DNA from: Kamptonema formosum PCC 6407
GTDB lineage: Bacteria > Cyanobacteriota > Cyanobacteriia > Cyanobacteriales > Microcoleaceae
Direction of reading: 5' to 3'
DNA length: 64,000 nt
NCBI RefSeq assembly: GCF_000332155.1
Contig: NZ_KB235903.1
Location: 1,143,311-1,207,310 of the forward strand
Part shown: positions 30,101 through 40,500 of the stretch, piece by piece
Layout of the letters: every line of letters begins with the position of its first letter
Numbering within the stretch: position 1 is the first letter of the stretch
The notes under the pieces: model-generated
The model's database searches: none
What the model saw: only the letters and a program-made list of their open reading frames with translations
Told to the model about the DNA's origin: nothing
Position numbers and translations under genes: made by a program

Positions 30101-31284
30101 AAATTAGGAATAATGAATTTGAGCAATATCTTGGCGTGAGTGGGAAGCTCCCGGATCAAACTATTTCAGTTGCCGGCATCCAAGAAACTTTAAGGAAGAT
30201 CGAGGAGAAAACTGGCAAGCGATCGGCGATTATTTATGTAGTATCGCGCCTCGATCGATTAGAATTAATTTTAGTTCCCTCTTTAGGACGACCGATTCGC
30301 CACAGTGTCCCAGCAGCTAAAAGAGAAGTTCTTTTCCCAGTAGTGAATGAGTTTCGTAATGAGGTCACGAATTCCCGCCAACGCAATACTAATAGTTATT
30401 TGGTTTCAGCACAGCAGCTTTACCAATGGATGATATCACCTCTAGAGGGAGACTTGAAAAAGTTAGAGATTGATACGCTGCTGCTGTCTTTAGATCCAGG
30501 TTTGCGGAGTATCCCAATTGCCGCTTTGCATGATGGGAATCAATTCCTGATTGAAAAATATAGTTTCAGTTTAATTCCCAGTTTTAGTTTAACTAATACC
30601 CGTTACGCCTCTGTCAGTAACGCTTCCGTGTTGGCAATGGGAGCGTCCGAATTTACTGATAAAAGTCCTTTACCTGCGGTACCGGTAGAATTGTCTGCGA
30701 TCGCATCGGAATGGCAGGGTAAATCTTTTCTCAATTCTACCTTTACTCTGGAAAATCTGACTTGGCAGCGATCGCGCCAAGATTATCGCATTATTCACCT
30801 CGCCACCCACGCTGAATTTCTCCCTGGAAAACCGGGTAATTCTTATATTCAGCTTTGGGACTCCAAATTACCCCTCAATCGCGTCAGAAATTTGAACTGG
30901 GATAACCCCTCTGTAGATTTATTGGTGTTGAGTGCTTGCAAAACTGCTTTAGGCGATCGCGAAGCTGAATTAGGTTTTGCTGGTTTAGCAGTACAATCGG
31001 GGACGAAATCTGCTTTAGCTAGTCTCTGGTACGTTGACGATCGCGGTACATTAGGATTAATGACAGAATTTTATCATGAGTTAGGAAAAGCCGCAATTAA
31101 GGCAGATGCTCTGAGATTTGCTCAGATCGCTATGCTTAAAGGTAACGTGCGGGTAGAAAATGGGAAGTTATTCACAGCTACGGGTACATATTCTTTACCG
31201 CCTGCTTTAACTCAGCAAGATAAAAGAGATTTTATTCATCCTTATTACTGGAGTGGTTTCACTCTCATAGGAAATCCTTGGTAG
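21145..31284 (+). CDS. Giant secreted TPS haemagglutinin-domain protein with C-terminal CHAT protease (paralogue 1)
   Basis: 3379 residues. Seen in order: a signal peptide (1-28, ending KAQ); the filamentous-haemagglutinin TPS domain (about 30-250, with [14 protein letters not shown]); a long Asn/Gly/Thr-rich beta-helix (about 250-2690) containing about ten ~43-aa repeats (nt 23040-24360) and four copies of a ~190-aa module; a conserved pre-linker module (about 2573-2690); a Pro/Thr-rich linker with three 20-aa repeats; and a CHAT caspase-like domain (about 3030-3379) with the His/Cys pair His3222 (HLATHAEF) and Cys3265 (LSACKTA). Known: TPS domains guide export through a TpsB outer-membrane channel, and CHAT domains are clan CD-type proteases. 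A secreted adhesin whose protease tail is released or activated outside the cell is inference. No TpsB gene is in the window. Paralogue 2 follows after 279 bp. Confidence 0.93.
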   Translation: MKADRVTLLRLLVTFSLLSAFTYPTKAQTQVITPAPDGTGTVVTPQGNRFDIQGGSLSGDKANLFHSFTQFGLSEGQIANFLTNPNIRNILGRVTGGDASIINGLIQVTGGNSNLFLMNPAGIVFGPNASLNIPASFTATTATGIGFGNNNWFGAIGNNNWQTLVGVPNSFAFTNSQPGSIVNTGNLAVTPGQNLTLIGGTVVNTGTLQAPIGNITIAAVPGENIVRVSQAGHLLSLDIQPVANAGILPQSWTQPVLSLPQLLTGQGKINATNLTVNEFGQIVLTGETFAAVTGDAIASGNINVAGETGGTVNILGQRVGIFGANINAAGNNGGGTVLIGGDYRGLGTVPNALRTYISNNSIINADALFNGNGGRVIVWADETTRFFGNISARGGINYGNGGFAEVSGKNYLDYQGFADLRSPFGTVGTLLLDPTDITISAGADAGGTLGGTFAPSAAASNINNGTLQTQLGSSNVTISTASIFGNPGDITVSAPISWNSANSLTLQADNDITINQPIANSGIGAIALNANNNITISQNLTTIGGDINLRADYDNSSIGTIAIGSFAINTGGGNFTAVTTNGISVNANINTSGGNVILNAAAGSTVIANLIFTNALINTGGGNFIGNGSAFANSGIGINNSTINAAGGNIQLTGNGGFNDPTSSILIANNSLVQTTGTGNITLDGKSITGGALGPTFSLYRGIVVDTNSRVSVQNGNISLIGVGGNAANNNNNGITIQGGGIIEAIGTGNITLNGTGGDGTNNNYGIYINGFGSRVTVASGTANLTGTSNGTGNSNRGIYVEGNSSIESTGTGNITFNGTGGNGTFTNPGIEIDSSIVQSAGGNVSLTGDGAGSGTNNTGIVITNTSTVQSTPGNGNVTLNGTGATGTSNNPGISIDASTVRSQNGNLNITGIGGNQGIGNDGINISFNSVVESTATGNVTLSGTGGNGTDQNKGIHITGLRVSSAGGNVSLTGNGGGTGLINEGIYLDGTTIETTGVGTVALTGNGATGTGANAGIYVFNNSEVRSQDGNITFIGNGAGSGSSNYGIYSNNNSTIQSTGTGDITLQGSGTGTASGLGISLFGSGNVTAGSGNVTLIADEIDIYPNNYVSGAGNLTVRPLTPSLNIDLVGLDTTIAGGNPSLGLKQGIAQFTNGFSSITIGGSNQTGNIIVSGNANFQDPVTLQTTGVINVNNVTTPFTGADNASINLSAPIINLNGNITTNEQDISFGGNVSLIGNSTLTTGLIGAGDIDFGGTVDGNGNLTLNTGTGIINLGGQIGANVPLASLTISNSLDTTSPSAIAITTTGDITTGNITNPGLPITLTSNNGNINTTSGTIDTSSNIGSGGPITFSANNNINTGNLNTSSTAGDGGNITLTSTGIAGTVITNAGILNSSSTIANAGDITLTSALQSSVDTVNANGLPNTGNITIIGDEIDFAGSPVQSNGTLSIQPYTASGNIWFGTGISPISSDVELGNSFVTALQDGFSSIVIGRPDGTGNITVDNLALTFQDPVNFETQTGNIVVNQSITGTGDATVTLDAPTTNLNNNIITADTDITINGNVLVSNNPIVSTGPLAGGDILFSNNIDGNGNLTLEAGTGNITVNGVIGSNTRLGDFTVNNATNIQTGAIAAASIQTTASNTTTVGNLDTTGTNGINLTSANFNFGNITTSNNGGLTLNNSAPLTLALDNLHLDGFFSQTGAGAVTISGNLTTTNDNISFNAPVDLTANVALNAGNATVAFNSTLTAGNNALSLTAGEVDFTGIVTGSNTLAILSGIPNGNISLGSISDTNSTTLDLTTADINALQNGFSSITIQTNGSGVTSVVNPITFNDPVTLQNSIGTIVVNNAITGNDNGAITFNSDTTNLNANITTASNPITFNSSILLGNDVTLSSSGGNINFNNIVNGSRDLTVNSGSGTTTFDLAVGNTNPIGDGIGAAITITSTGTTNFNSTLNTNSGITGTGTVNFANNVTLGYGDTPTNLSADIELGGITFSAANGASFGNVTFTKGTGNITSQNSAVTFNGTVNGNQAVALNTGTGNITFNNAVGAVNPLTGLQVNAQNIALNSNLQVAGNLGLTAVGNINLNGNVTTTNNGIATITNTGNLNIASNLNLDGAFTQNGLGAVNVAGNITTTNDDIRFGGPVTLNAPVTFTPGIATIAFSSNLAAGNNPLTLTAGEIDFTGPVSGTNTLVIQPATPGQNIEIGGSNNTSALDLTTAEINALQNWFSSITIGRTDSSGNVTIANNLTFLDPVTIQSGLGAIAVNGILTGNDNSSIALSGTTINLNSDIFTTNNNIAIAGNTNLGSNIALRSTGGNISIAGAIDGNQQLNLDAGTGNILLQGNIGNQTPISRLDINAFNTNLSGNIATANGDITFNSALILTRDVSLTTGTTGNITFGGTVDSQALNGYGLNLTAGSGNIRFNSAVGAATNGQLGNLIIQSAGNLEARSTINSQRLQSRSTGTVNLLGNVTANSVDIATGNNLTVSNITSNGGLIQLNSSSGNVTTQNLNASLTTGNGGNISVSSPAGVVTTGNLNTSGFSGGNITVIARNSIAAGQINSSGSVGNGGNVFLDPIGDIQVEFINAEGGINGIGGNVFVESTGGFFRATNSFSSPFLSAGNASISTAGGSGGGNITIRHVGGDGGPPFQLFEVGNAAINGTAGVITSGQSTIELGRSFPGSFSVGNIAIQTDDAVPLVTPSPAPLVTPSPTPVPALDGQIPTVAIAPSPVTTVPTDTPVATPLPSSSNLTILVPPTTPVATPLPSSSNLTILVPPTTPVATPLPSSSNLTILVPTTTPQASQISVAFAPLLTPLPDFSNPPVPEFTGILDRTLTPTGTLAQPATGITSVAVPRTETSPNPSETFYREGIPVVHDPGFAPTEEILRIDRSISDRWPASRQLSAVASSENSLPDPDFAPKRQNLTIKPKILDGWAASDRPSPLAIAQNPSTNPKEQSSSNTSSNLILGYNSPIDEIFEGEDINDTVWQIEQIRNNEFEQYLGVSGKLPDQTISVAGIQETLRKIEEKTGKRSAIIYVVSRLDRLELILVPSLGRPIRHSVPAAKREVLFPVVNEFRNEVTNSRQRNTNSYLVSAQQLYQWMISPLEGDLKKLEIDTLLLSLDPGLRSIPIAALHDGNQFLIEKYSFSLIPSFSLTNTRYASVSNASVLAMGASEFTDKSPLPAVPVELSAIASEWQGKSFLNSTFTLENLTWQRSRQDYRIIHLATHAEFLPGKPGNSYIQLWDSKLPLNRVRNLNWDNPSVDLLVLSACKTALGDREAELGFAGLAVQSGTKSALASLWYVDDRGTLGLMTEFYHELGKAAIKADALRFAQIAMLKGNVRVENGKLFTATGTYSLPPALTQQDKRDFIHPYYWSGFTLIGNPW
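29341..29520. repeat. Three 60-bp tandem repeats in the linker
   Basis: Exact 60-bp period, three copies, encoding [18 protein letters not shown]-type units (residues 2733-2792) between the beta-helix and the CHAT domain. Near-identity at DNA level points to recent slippage or unequal exchange. Confidence 0.95.
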
Positions 31285-31563
31285 AAGGAACATCCCCTTC
31301 TTTCTTCCTGTCTTTAGCTTTTTGTGCTTACCCAAAAATATTAGAGTTTTCCTGCATAAGTCCTATCTATGCTAGACATATGATGATGAGTATTGATATA
31401 TAGCAACTGCCACAAGGGTTAGGAAATTATGAATCCCCCGAACCCTTCCTCTTATTGCATTTTCCACCTGCCACCTGCCTCCTGCTATAAAAACCAAACT
31501 CGTCAACTAATTTTTTAAATTGTAGCGTTCGCCTTTCATCTCATATCAATCAGGATTTAAACC
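31285..31563. other. 279-bp spacer between the tandem giant genes
   Basis: Contains a weak AGAAGG...CCTTCT hairpin directly after the stop, and at 31399-31423 a TATAGCAACTGCCACAAGG segment of the fold-back family also seen at 10548-10572, 54710-54734 and 54816-54840. The last 17 bases before the ATG (CAATCAGGATTTAAACC) repeat the leader of paralogue 1. The spacer length is not enough to exclude a separate promoter. Confidence 0.55.
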
Positions 31564-34500
31564 ATGAAAGCTGATAGAGTTACTTTACTGAGGTTATTGG
31601 TAACATTAAGCCTTCTAAGTACATTTACCTTCCCCGCAAAATCCCAAACTCAAGTTATTACACCCGCACCCGATGGTACGGGTACTATCGTTACTCCCGA
31701 AGGAAATCGCATCGACATTCAAGGGGGTTCCCTCAGCGGCGACAAAGCCAATCTCTTCCATAGTTTTACTCAATTTGGACTCTCAGAAGGTCAAATTGCC
31801 AACTTTTTAACTAATCCTAATATCCGCAATATTTTAGGCAGAGTTACAGGCGGCGACGCTTCCATTATTAACGGCTTAATTCAAGTCACAGGCGGCAATT
31901 CTAACCTGTTCTTAATGAATCCTGCCGGGATTGTTTTTGGGCCGAATGCCAGTCTTAATATCCCCGCATCTTTCACTGCTACCACTGCCACAGGTATTGG
32001 CTTTGGGAATAACAACTGGTTTAATGCTATTGGCAATAATAACTGGGCAAATTTAGTCGGAACCCCTAACACTTTTGCCTTTAATACTTTACAACCAGGA
32101 ACAATCATCAATGCTGGGAATTTAGCTGTAACTACAGGCTCTAATTTAACTTTAATCGGTGGTAATATTGTCAATACTGGACAAATTACGGCTCCCAGTG
32201 GCAATATTTTAATCAATGCTGTTTCCGGTCAAAACTTAGTCAGAATTAGCCAAGTCGGACACTTGCTAAGTTTAGAAGTTCAGCCGCTCAATCATGCCGG
32301 ATTACTGCCGAATACTTGGACAGAACCAGTCCTATCTTTACCACAGTTATTAACAGGTAAAGGCTTAGAAAGTGCAGCGGGTTTAACGGTAAATAGTCTA
32401 GGTCAAGTAGTATTAACAGGTAATAATAGTATTATCCCCGGAGAAGCAGGAACGGCGATTGCATCTGGGAATATTAACACCTCTGGAATCATAGGGGGAA
32501 CCGTCAATATTTTCGGAGATAGAGTAGGTGTAATAGGTGGAAATATTAACGCTTCTGGTATTTATGGTGGTGGCACTGTATTAATTGGTGGAGACTATCA
32601 AGGTAAGGGACTCGTACCTAATGCTAGCCGCACCTTTATAAGTAATAATTCGACAATTAATGTAGATGGAGTAAGTAATGGCAATGGCGGTAGGGTAATT
32701 GTTTGGGCCGATGATATTACTCGTTTTTATGGCAAAATTAGCGCTCGTGGGGGTAGTTTTTCTGGCAATGGTGGATTTGTCGAAGTATCGGGTTATAATT
32801 TCTTAGATTTTCAAGGCAATGTTAATACTTTAGCTCCCAATGGCACTGCCGGATTATTATTACTAGATCCCACTGATATCACAATTATAACTGTACCAGG
32901 TTCATTTAACGCTCTCACTCAAGTCGATCAATTTGCTGACCCAGATAATGCACCTAATACAATTGATGTTGCTCTAATTAATTTTGCTGCTACTAATGTT
33001 ACGTTACAAGCAACTGGTAATATTACTTTCAATGCTCCTGTTGGCATCATAACTCCGGGAGTAGGACTGACTGCCCAGGCAAATAATGAGATATTTGTCA
33101 ATAATAATATTACTACTAATGGAGGAAGTGTTAGCCTCATCGCTGATGCCGACAACTCAACTGATGGTTCTCTCAATATCAATGGCGCAACGATTAATAC
33201 TAACGGCGGCAATTTTTTAGGTATTGGCAATGGAACTCCTGCGTGGACAAGTGGAATAAGGATTAATAACAGTGCAATTACTGTAGGAAATAGGAATATT
33301 AATCTAACTGGGCGCGGGGAGTTGGGTTATGGAATTGAGATTTCTAACTCTAACTTAGATTCTGCACAAGGAAATATCACCCTTAATGGTGCGGGTGATT
33401 TTACTCTAGGCATAGGAATTGCTATTTCAAATGCCTCTACTGTGAGTTCGGCACAAGGTAATATCAATCTCAGCGGCAGTGTTAGTGTTTTGCCAGCAGA
33501 TGCTATCAGTTTGGATTCTGGTAGTTTAATTAGTACAACTGGTGGTGGTTCGGTAACGCTAACAAGTTCTATTGGAAATATTAATACAAGTACAGGAAAT
33601 ATTAATACAAATTTCACGGGAGGTGGGGGTGCGATCGCGATTTCAACTACTGGTGGTGGTGATATTACTACAGGTAATCTCTCTTCCTTCTCAACAGGTG
33701 TAGCTGCGGGAGGTAATATCACCCTCTCTGTAACTGGAGGAACAGGTGCGATCGATACTACTGCTGGAAACCTTTTTGCCAATTCCACTTTCGGAGATGG
33801 GGGCGCGATCGCACTCTCGACTGCTGGCGGAAACATTACCACTGACTTTCTGGGTTCTTATTCAGGAGGTACAGGTACGGGAGGAAATATCACTCTTTCT
33901 GTAACTGGAGGAACAGGTTTTATTAACACTACTAATAATCTGGATTCCACTTCCATTTCAGCAAATGGAGGCGCGATCGCGCTTTCCACTACTGGTGGAA
34001 ACATTATTACTACTAATCTTTTGGCTTCCTCTCCATTAGGTGCAGGTACGGGAGGAAACATAACCGTCTCTGTTAGCGGAGGAAATGGTTATATCGATAC
34101 CAATGCTGGAGTTCTGCAATCCAATTCTAATTCAGCAAATGGAGGCGCGATCGCGCTTTCTACTACTGGTGGTAACATTACCACTGGCTATATGCAATCT
34201 TTCGCAACAGATACAGGAACCGCAGGAAATGTAACTATTTCTGTTACGGGAGGAACGGGTTCTATTGATGCTACTGGTGATATACTCGCTAATTCTACAT
34301 TAGGAAATGGCGGCGCGATCGCCATTTCAACTGCTGGTGGTAACATTACTACTAGCTCTCTAGATACTCGTTCATCAGGTGCAGGAAATGCAGGAAATAT
34401 TACCCTCTCTGTAACTGGAGGAACAGGCACGATCGACACCGTTGCTGGATTTCTTGATGCTGGTTCTTCTTTAGGAAATGGAGGCGCGATCGCGGTTTCT

Positions 34501-37500
34501 ACTACTGCTGGAAACATTAATACTGGTTATATAGGTTCTAGTTCACTAGGTGCAGGCACAGGAGGTAATATCACCTTTAACTCCGGCACAGCAAATACTA
34601 TTCTTAGCTCGGATGTTGGGAGTTCATCCGCCACTGGTAGCGGTGGAAATATTACCTTCCAATCTCCCGCTATCCTCACTCAACCCACTACTAATTTAAC
34701 AACATCGGGAACTGCTAGCGGCGGCAATATTACCTTTAATAGTACCCTTGATGCCACTACAGCAAATGTTGAATTTTTAGCAGTAAATGCAGGTGCAGGT
34801 AACGTCACATTTGGAGGCGCGATCGGCAGCATTATCCCTCTTGGAGGACTCAGCATCAATGCCACAGGAAATGTCAACTTTAATCAGTCTGTAAACCTTG
34901 TTAGCTTAAATTCAAATGGCAATACCCAATTTTCAGGAAATATTACAACAACTGGAACCGACGGCATCTTTTTAACTGGCCCAACGACAATCACCAACAA
35001 TGTTATCCTCACAGGTGACACCATTACTTGGACAAATAATGTATCTGGAACAGGCAATTTAACAATACAACCATTCACCGCAGGTTTACCTATTGACATC
35101 GGGAGCACTCCCGTTACCGGTAGTCGCTTAAATTTAACACCGACACAAATAGGATTATTGCAACCCAGCTTAGCTTCTGTCACCATTCAAACTAATAATG
35201 GTGGTGACATTTCAGTTAACGATCCTATCACCTTAAATCCTCCTACCACCCTGCAAACTTCACCCGGTACAATTACTCTCAACAGTCCCATTACGGGAAA
35301 TAATAACGCTGCAATTACACTCTCTTCCAATACAACTAATCTAAATGCTGACATCAGCACGTTGAATCAAAATATCACCATTAATGGCAATACTTTAGTT
35401 ACTAATAATGTCACCCTCAATACCAATGCCAATATTTTATTGAACGGCCCCATAGATGGCAATAATAACCTCACCGCTAATGCTGGCACGGGAAACATCA
35501 CCTTCGGTGGTGCAGTAGGCAGTAGTACCCCATTAGGAAACATCACTGCCAATAGTACAGGTATAACTACTTTTAATGCTGTAAATTCTGCCAGTGTCAC
35601 CACTAATACCGGAGGTACAACTCAACTCAATGGTAATGTCACGACTACGGGAGCACAAACCTATAACGATGCTGTTATTATTGCCAATAACCCCATCTTA
35701 ACTGGTAACGGCATTACCTTCAATTCTACCTTAGATGGCAATAGCGATATCACCGCTATTGCTGGTGCATCAAACCTCAGTTTTAATGGTGCAGTTGGGA
35801 GTATTACGCCATTACAAAATATCATAGCCAACAGCACAGCAACCACTACATTTAATGCCGTAAATTCTGCCAGTGTCACCACTAATACCGGAGGTACAAC
35901 TCAACTTAATGCTAATGTCACAACTACTGGCAGTCAAACCTATAACGATGCCGTTACAATTGCCAATAACCCCATCTTAACTGGTAACGGTATTACCTTC
36001 AATTCTACCTTAGATGGCAATAGCGATCTAACCGCTAATACTGGCGCATCAAATCTCAGTTTTAATGGTGCAATAGGCAATAACACTGCATTACAAAATA
36101 TCACTGCCAATAGTACAGCTACAACTACCTTTAATAGCATCAATGCTGCTACTTTAACCACCAATGCAGACGGTACAACTCAACTCAATAGCAACGTCAC
36201 AACTACTGGCGCACAGACTTATAACGATGCAGTTTCAATTGCCAATAACCCCATCTTAACTGGTAACGGCATTACCTTCAATTCCACCTTAGATGGCAAT
36301 AGCGATATCACCGCTATTGCTGGTGCATCAAACCTCAGTTTTAATGGTGCAATAGGCAGTAACACTGCATTAGGAAATATCATCGCTAACACTACAGGAG
36401 TTACTACATTTAATAGTGTTAATTCTGCTACTTTAACAACCAATGCAGGCGGCACAACTCAACTTAATAGCAACGTCACAACTACTGGCGCACAGACTTA
36501 TAACGATGCCGTCACACTTGCCAATAATCCCACTTTAACTGGTAACGGTATTACCTTCAATTCTACCTTAGATGGGAATAGCGATTTAACCGCTAATGCT
36601 GGTGCATCAAATCTTAGTTTTAATGGTGCAGTTGGGAGTGTTACACCCTTACAGAATATCAGCGCCAATAGTACAGCTACAACTACCTTTAATGCTGTAA
36701 ATTCTGCCAGCGTCACCACTAACATTGGCGGTACAACTCAACTTAATGGGAATGTCACCACCACTGGTGCTCAGACTTATAACGATGCCGTCATAGTTGC
36801 CGGAAATTTAACCCTTACAAATAACAGTATTAGCTTTAATTCCCCTCTCACTCTCACAGGCAATCTTGCCTTGAATGCAGGTGGAGGAACAGTTGTATTT
36901 AATTCTACCATCAGCGCTGGCAATAATAGCCTATCATTAAGCGCTAACGAGATAGATTTTAATGGCATAGTAAACGGTAGCAGTACACTCACTCTTACCC
37001 CTGGAACCCCAGGAAAAAATATCACCATCGGTGGTTTAAGTGACACAGGCGCAAACAGTTTAGACTTAACTGCTAATGACTTAAATAACCTAGCTGATGG
37101 CTTTAGTTCTATCATAATTGGTGACAATACAAACACAAGTAATATTATTGTTTCTCCAAATGGTGCATCTTTTAAAGATCCCGTAACAATGACAACTGGA
37201 ACTGGTGCAATTACCCTCAATGGCGCACTTACAGGGATTGGAGATTCTAGTATTACTCTCAACGCAGCTACCAGCTTTTTAAACAATGATATTCGCACTG
37301 AAGAGCGAAATATTACTATCAATGGTAATGCGATAGTCGGTAATAGCATTACTGTCATTACAGGGAATTTAGCCGGAGGCGATATCCTCTTTAATGGCAA
37401 TATTAACGGAAACGATAACCTCACTTTAGAAACAGGCACAGGAAACATTACTGTTAGCGGTGCAATTGGGAATAATACACCCTTAGAAAACTTGACATTT

Positions 37501-40500
37501 AGCAATGTTAACAATGTTCAAACTAAGGCAATTACCGCTGCCAGTATTACCCAAATTGCTGGTACTGGTGAGACTACTATCAACGGTGCAATTAATACGG
37601 ATACTGCCGCTGGGATTAACTTAACAGGTAATATTTTTAACTTTAATGGTAATATTACAACTACTAACGGTGGCGGTTTTAAAATTGATAATAGTTCTCC
37701 TTTGACTATTACTCTCGCAGTCCAATTTAACTTAGATGGGGGATTTAATCAAATAGGAAGTGGCACTGTTTTTCTAGCAGGAAATGTTACCACAAATAAT
37801 AGCGATATCAGTTTCAAAAGTCCAGTCATTCTCATTGGTACAGGTAATTTGAATACGGGTGTAGGTGCAGGGGATATTAACTTTAACAATACCCTCGATG
37901 GCACCGCTGATTTGAACTTAACAGCAGGGATAGGCAACATTCTATTTTTTGGCAGGGTAGGCGATGGAATCAGAATTGGTAACTTAACTATAAATAGTGC
38001 CAAAGATGTAACTGCTATCAATGCTATTAATGCCATTACCATTACTCAAATAGCAGGTAGCGGCACGTCATTATTTAATGATGTAATTAACACAAATGGT
38101 ACGGCTGGCATTAATCTGGCGGGTAATAACTTTAACTTAAATGGTGCGATTGTTGCTAATGGCAGTTTTACTATTAATAATAGCGGCAAGCTTAATTTAA
38201 GCACAACACCTTTAATCTTAGATGGCACGTTCCGTCAAATTGGTACTGGAGAAGTGGCGATTTCCTCTAATATTACCACCGCTAATCAAGATATCCGATT
38301 TAGCGGGCCTGTCACCTTAAGTACTCCCGTTATATTTACCCTTGGTAACGCTACAATTGCTTTCGGTTCCAGTTTAGCCGCAGGCAATAACCCACTTACT
38401 TTAATTGCAGGAGAAATTGATTTTACAGGGCCAGTTTCCGGGACAAATTCACTGTCTTTGCAACCATTCAACTCTGGACAAACTATTATTATCGGCGGAT
38501 TTGATAACAATACTAATGCCTTGGATTTGACAGCAGCAGAAATTAATGCTCTTCAAAATGGCTTTAGTTCAATTACTATCGGTCGTGCAGATAGTAGTGC
38601 AAATGTTAATATAAATGGTAACGTGACATTTTTAGATCCAGTTACAATTCAAACAGCAACAGGTGCAATTATACTCAATGGAAATATTACTGGAATAGAT
38701 AATAGTTCAGTCACGCTTAATACGCCGAATATTAATCTCAATGCTGGTATCAATACCGCCAATAGTAACATCAGATTAAATGGAAATGTTAATCTTGGTA
38801 GTGATGTCGATCTCATTAGTAATGGTGGAGATATTACCATAACAGGTGCGCTGAATGGGACTCAGAAATTAAGGATTGATGCGGGTACTGGTGGCAACAT
38901 ATTTCTCCAAGGAGATATCGGTAGTATTACACCTTTGTTAGGTTTGAATCTTAATGGATTGAATACTACATTATCGGGTAATATCTCAAGCGCTAATAGT
39001 GATATTACCTTTGACAGCGGACTTATTCTGACCAGAGATATGAGCATCACTACAGGTACAATAGGAGGAAATATTACCTTCCGTAGCACTGTTGATAGTG
39101 AGGCGTTTCGAGGCTACAGCTTAAATTTAACGGCAGGTAGAGGTAATATTAATTTCAACGGTGCAGTAGGCGCAAGCGTTAATGGAGAATTGGGAAATAT
39201 AACTATTAATAGCGCTAATAATGTAACAGCGCTATCAGCAATATCAGCTCGTAATTTTCAGTCAAATAGTACCGAAAATGTTAATCTTGGTAATATCGCC
39301 GCTACTAACGTTACTATTACCACAGATAACAATATCACTGTTGGCAATATTATCGCTAATGGCGGACAAGTTCGACTGAATAGTAATAATGGTAATTTAG
39401 TCGCCAATGACATTGATGCTTCTTTAATTTCTGGTGTTGGTGGCTTAATTTCACTGACAACTCCGGCGGGAGCAGTGACAACTGGCAATCTGAATACATC
39501 AGGACTTAGTGGTGGTGATATTACCGTTATAGCTCGCAATTCAATTACTGCAAAACAGATTAATTCTAGTGGTAGTGTGGGCGATGGTGGTAATGTTTTC
39601 CTAGATCCTATTGGGGATATTCAAGTTGAATTCATTAACGCTGAAGGCGGAATTAATGGTACTGGTGGAGATGTATTTATTGAGTCAACGGGGGGATTTT
39701 TCCGGGCTACAGGCTCTTTTGTAACTCCCTTTTCGACGGAGGGAAATGCTAGTATTTCTACAGCAGGTGGTTTAGGCAGTGGAACAGTAACTATTCGCCA
39801 TGCAGGAGGGGATGGAGGGCAGTTACTTCAACCTTTTGAAGTTGGTAATGCTGGTGCGCTCAATGGCACTGCGGCGCCTATTACGAGTGGAGATTATGCA
39901 ATAAAAACAGGGCAAATATTGCCGGGTTCTTTCAGTGTGGGAAATTTGAGGATAGAGACTCTGGATGCTGCACCTGCTACCATATTTTTGTCAAATTTAT
40001 CAGTTTCAAATACAGATTTGTCAACATCTTCTGTACGCGCTCCTATAGTATTATCAACACGATCGGAAACACAACCATCAGCAATCCTTGTACCTCCGGT
40101 AACACCTTTAGGAGATTTTGCCTCAAATATAAATTTACGAGAATCTAGAGGAATATTGCCAGAAAATCTTACACAAGGTGCTGATTTGACACAGCAAAAT
40201 GCAGGTATCCCACTAACTACATCTGTCACATCTACAGCATCTCTCCCCTCTGGTACTGGTGAAACCTTAGCCAATACTCCTGTAATTTCAACCTTTTATA
40301 CAGAGGAAGAGCGCCGCAAAAGTTTACTCTCAGAAAAAGATGCAGTCGAGAATCTAAAACAACCAATTTTGAGAATTGATGAGACAATTATCGAGCAGTC
40401 GCGTGTTGCTGTTACAGCTTCTTCAGTAGGAATTAATGAAGGTAAAAACTCTTCTAGCAACATTGCACAGGAGGAGATATCTCACAAACCTGCTAATCTG

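Noticed and set aside
21462-39539. Many 60-250-codon minus-strand frames inside the giant genes
   Set aside because: Mirror-image open frames caused by biased Asn/Gly/Thr codons and few stop-generating triplets on the other strand; products are hydrophobic Val/Leu/Pro-rich with no family match.
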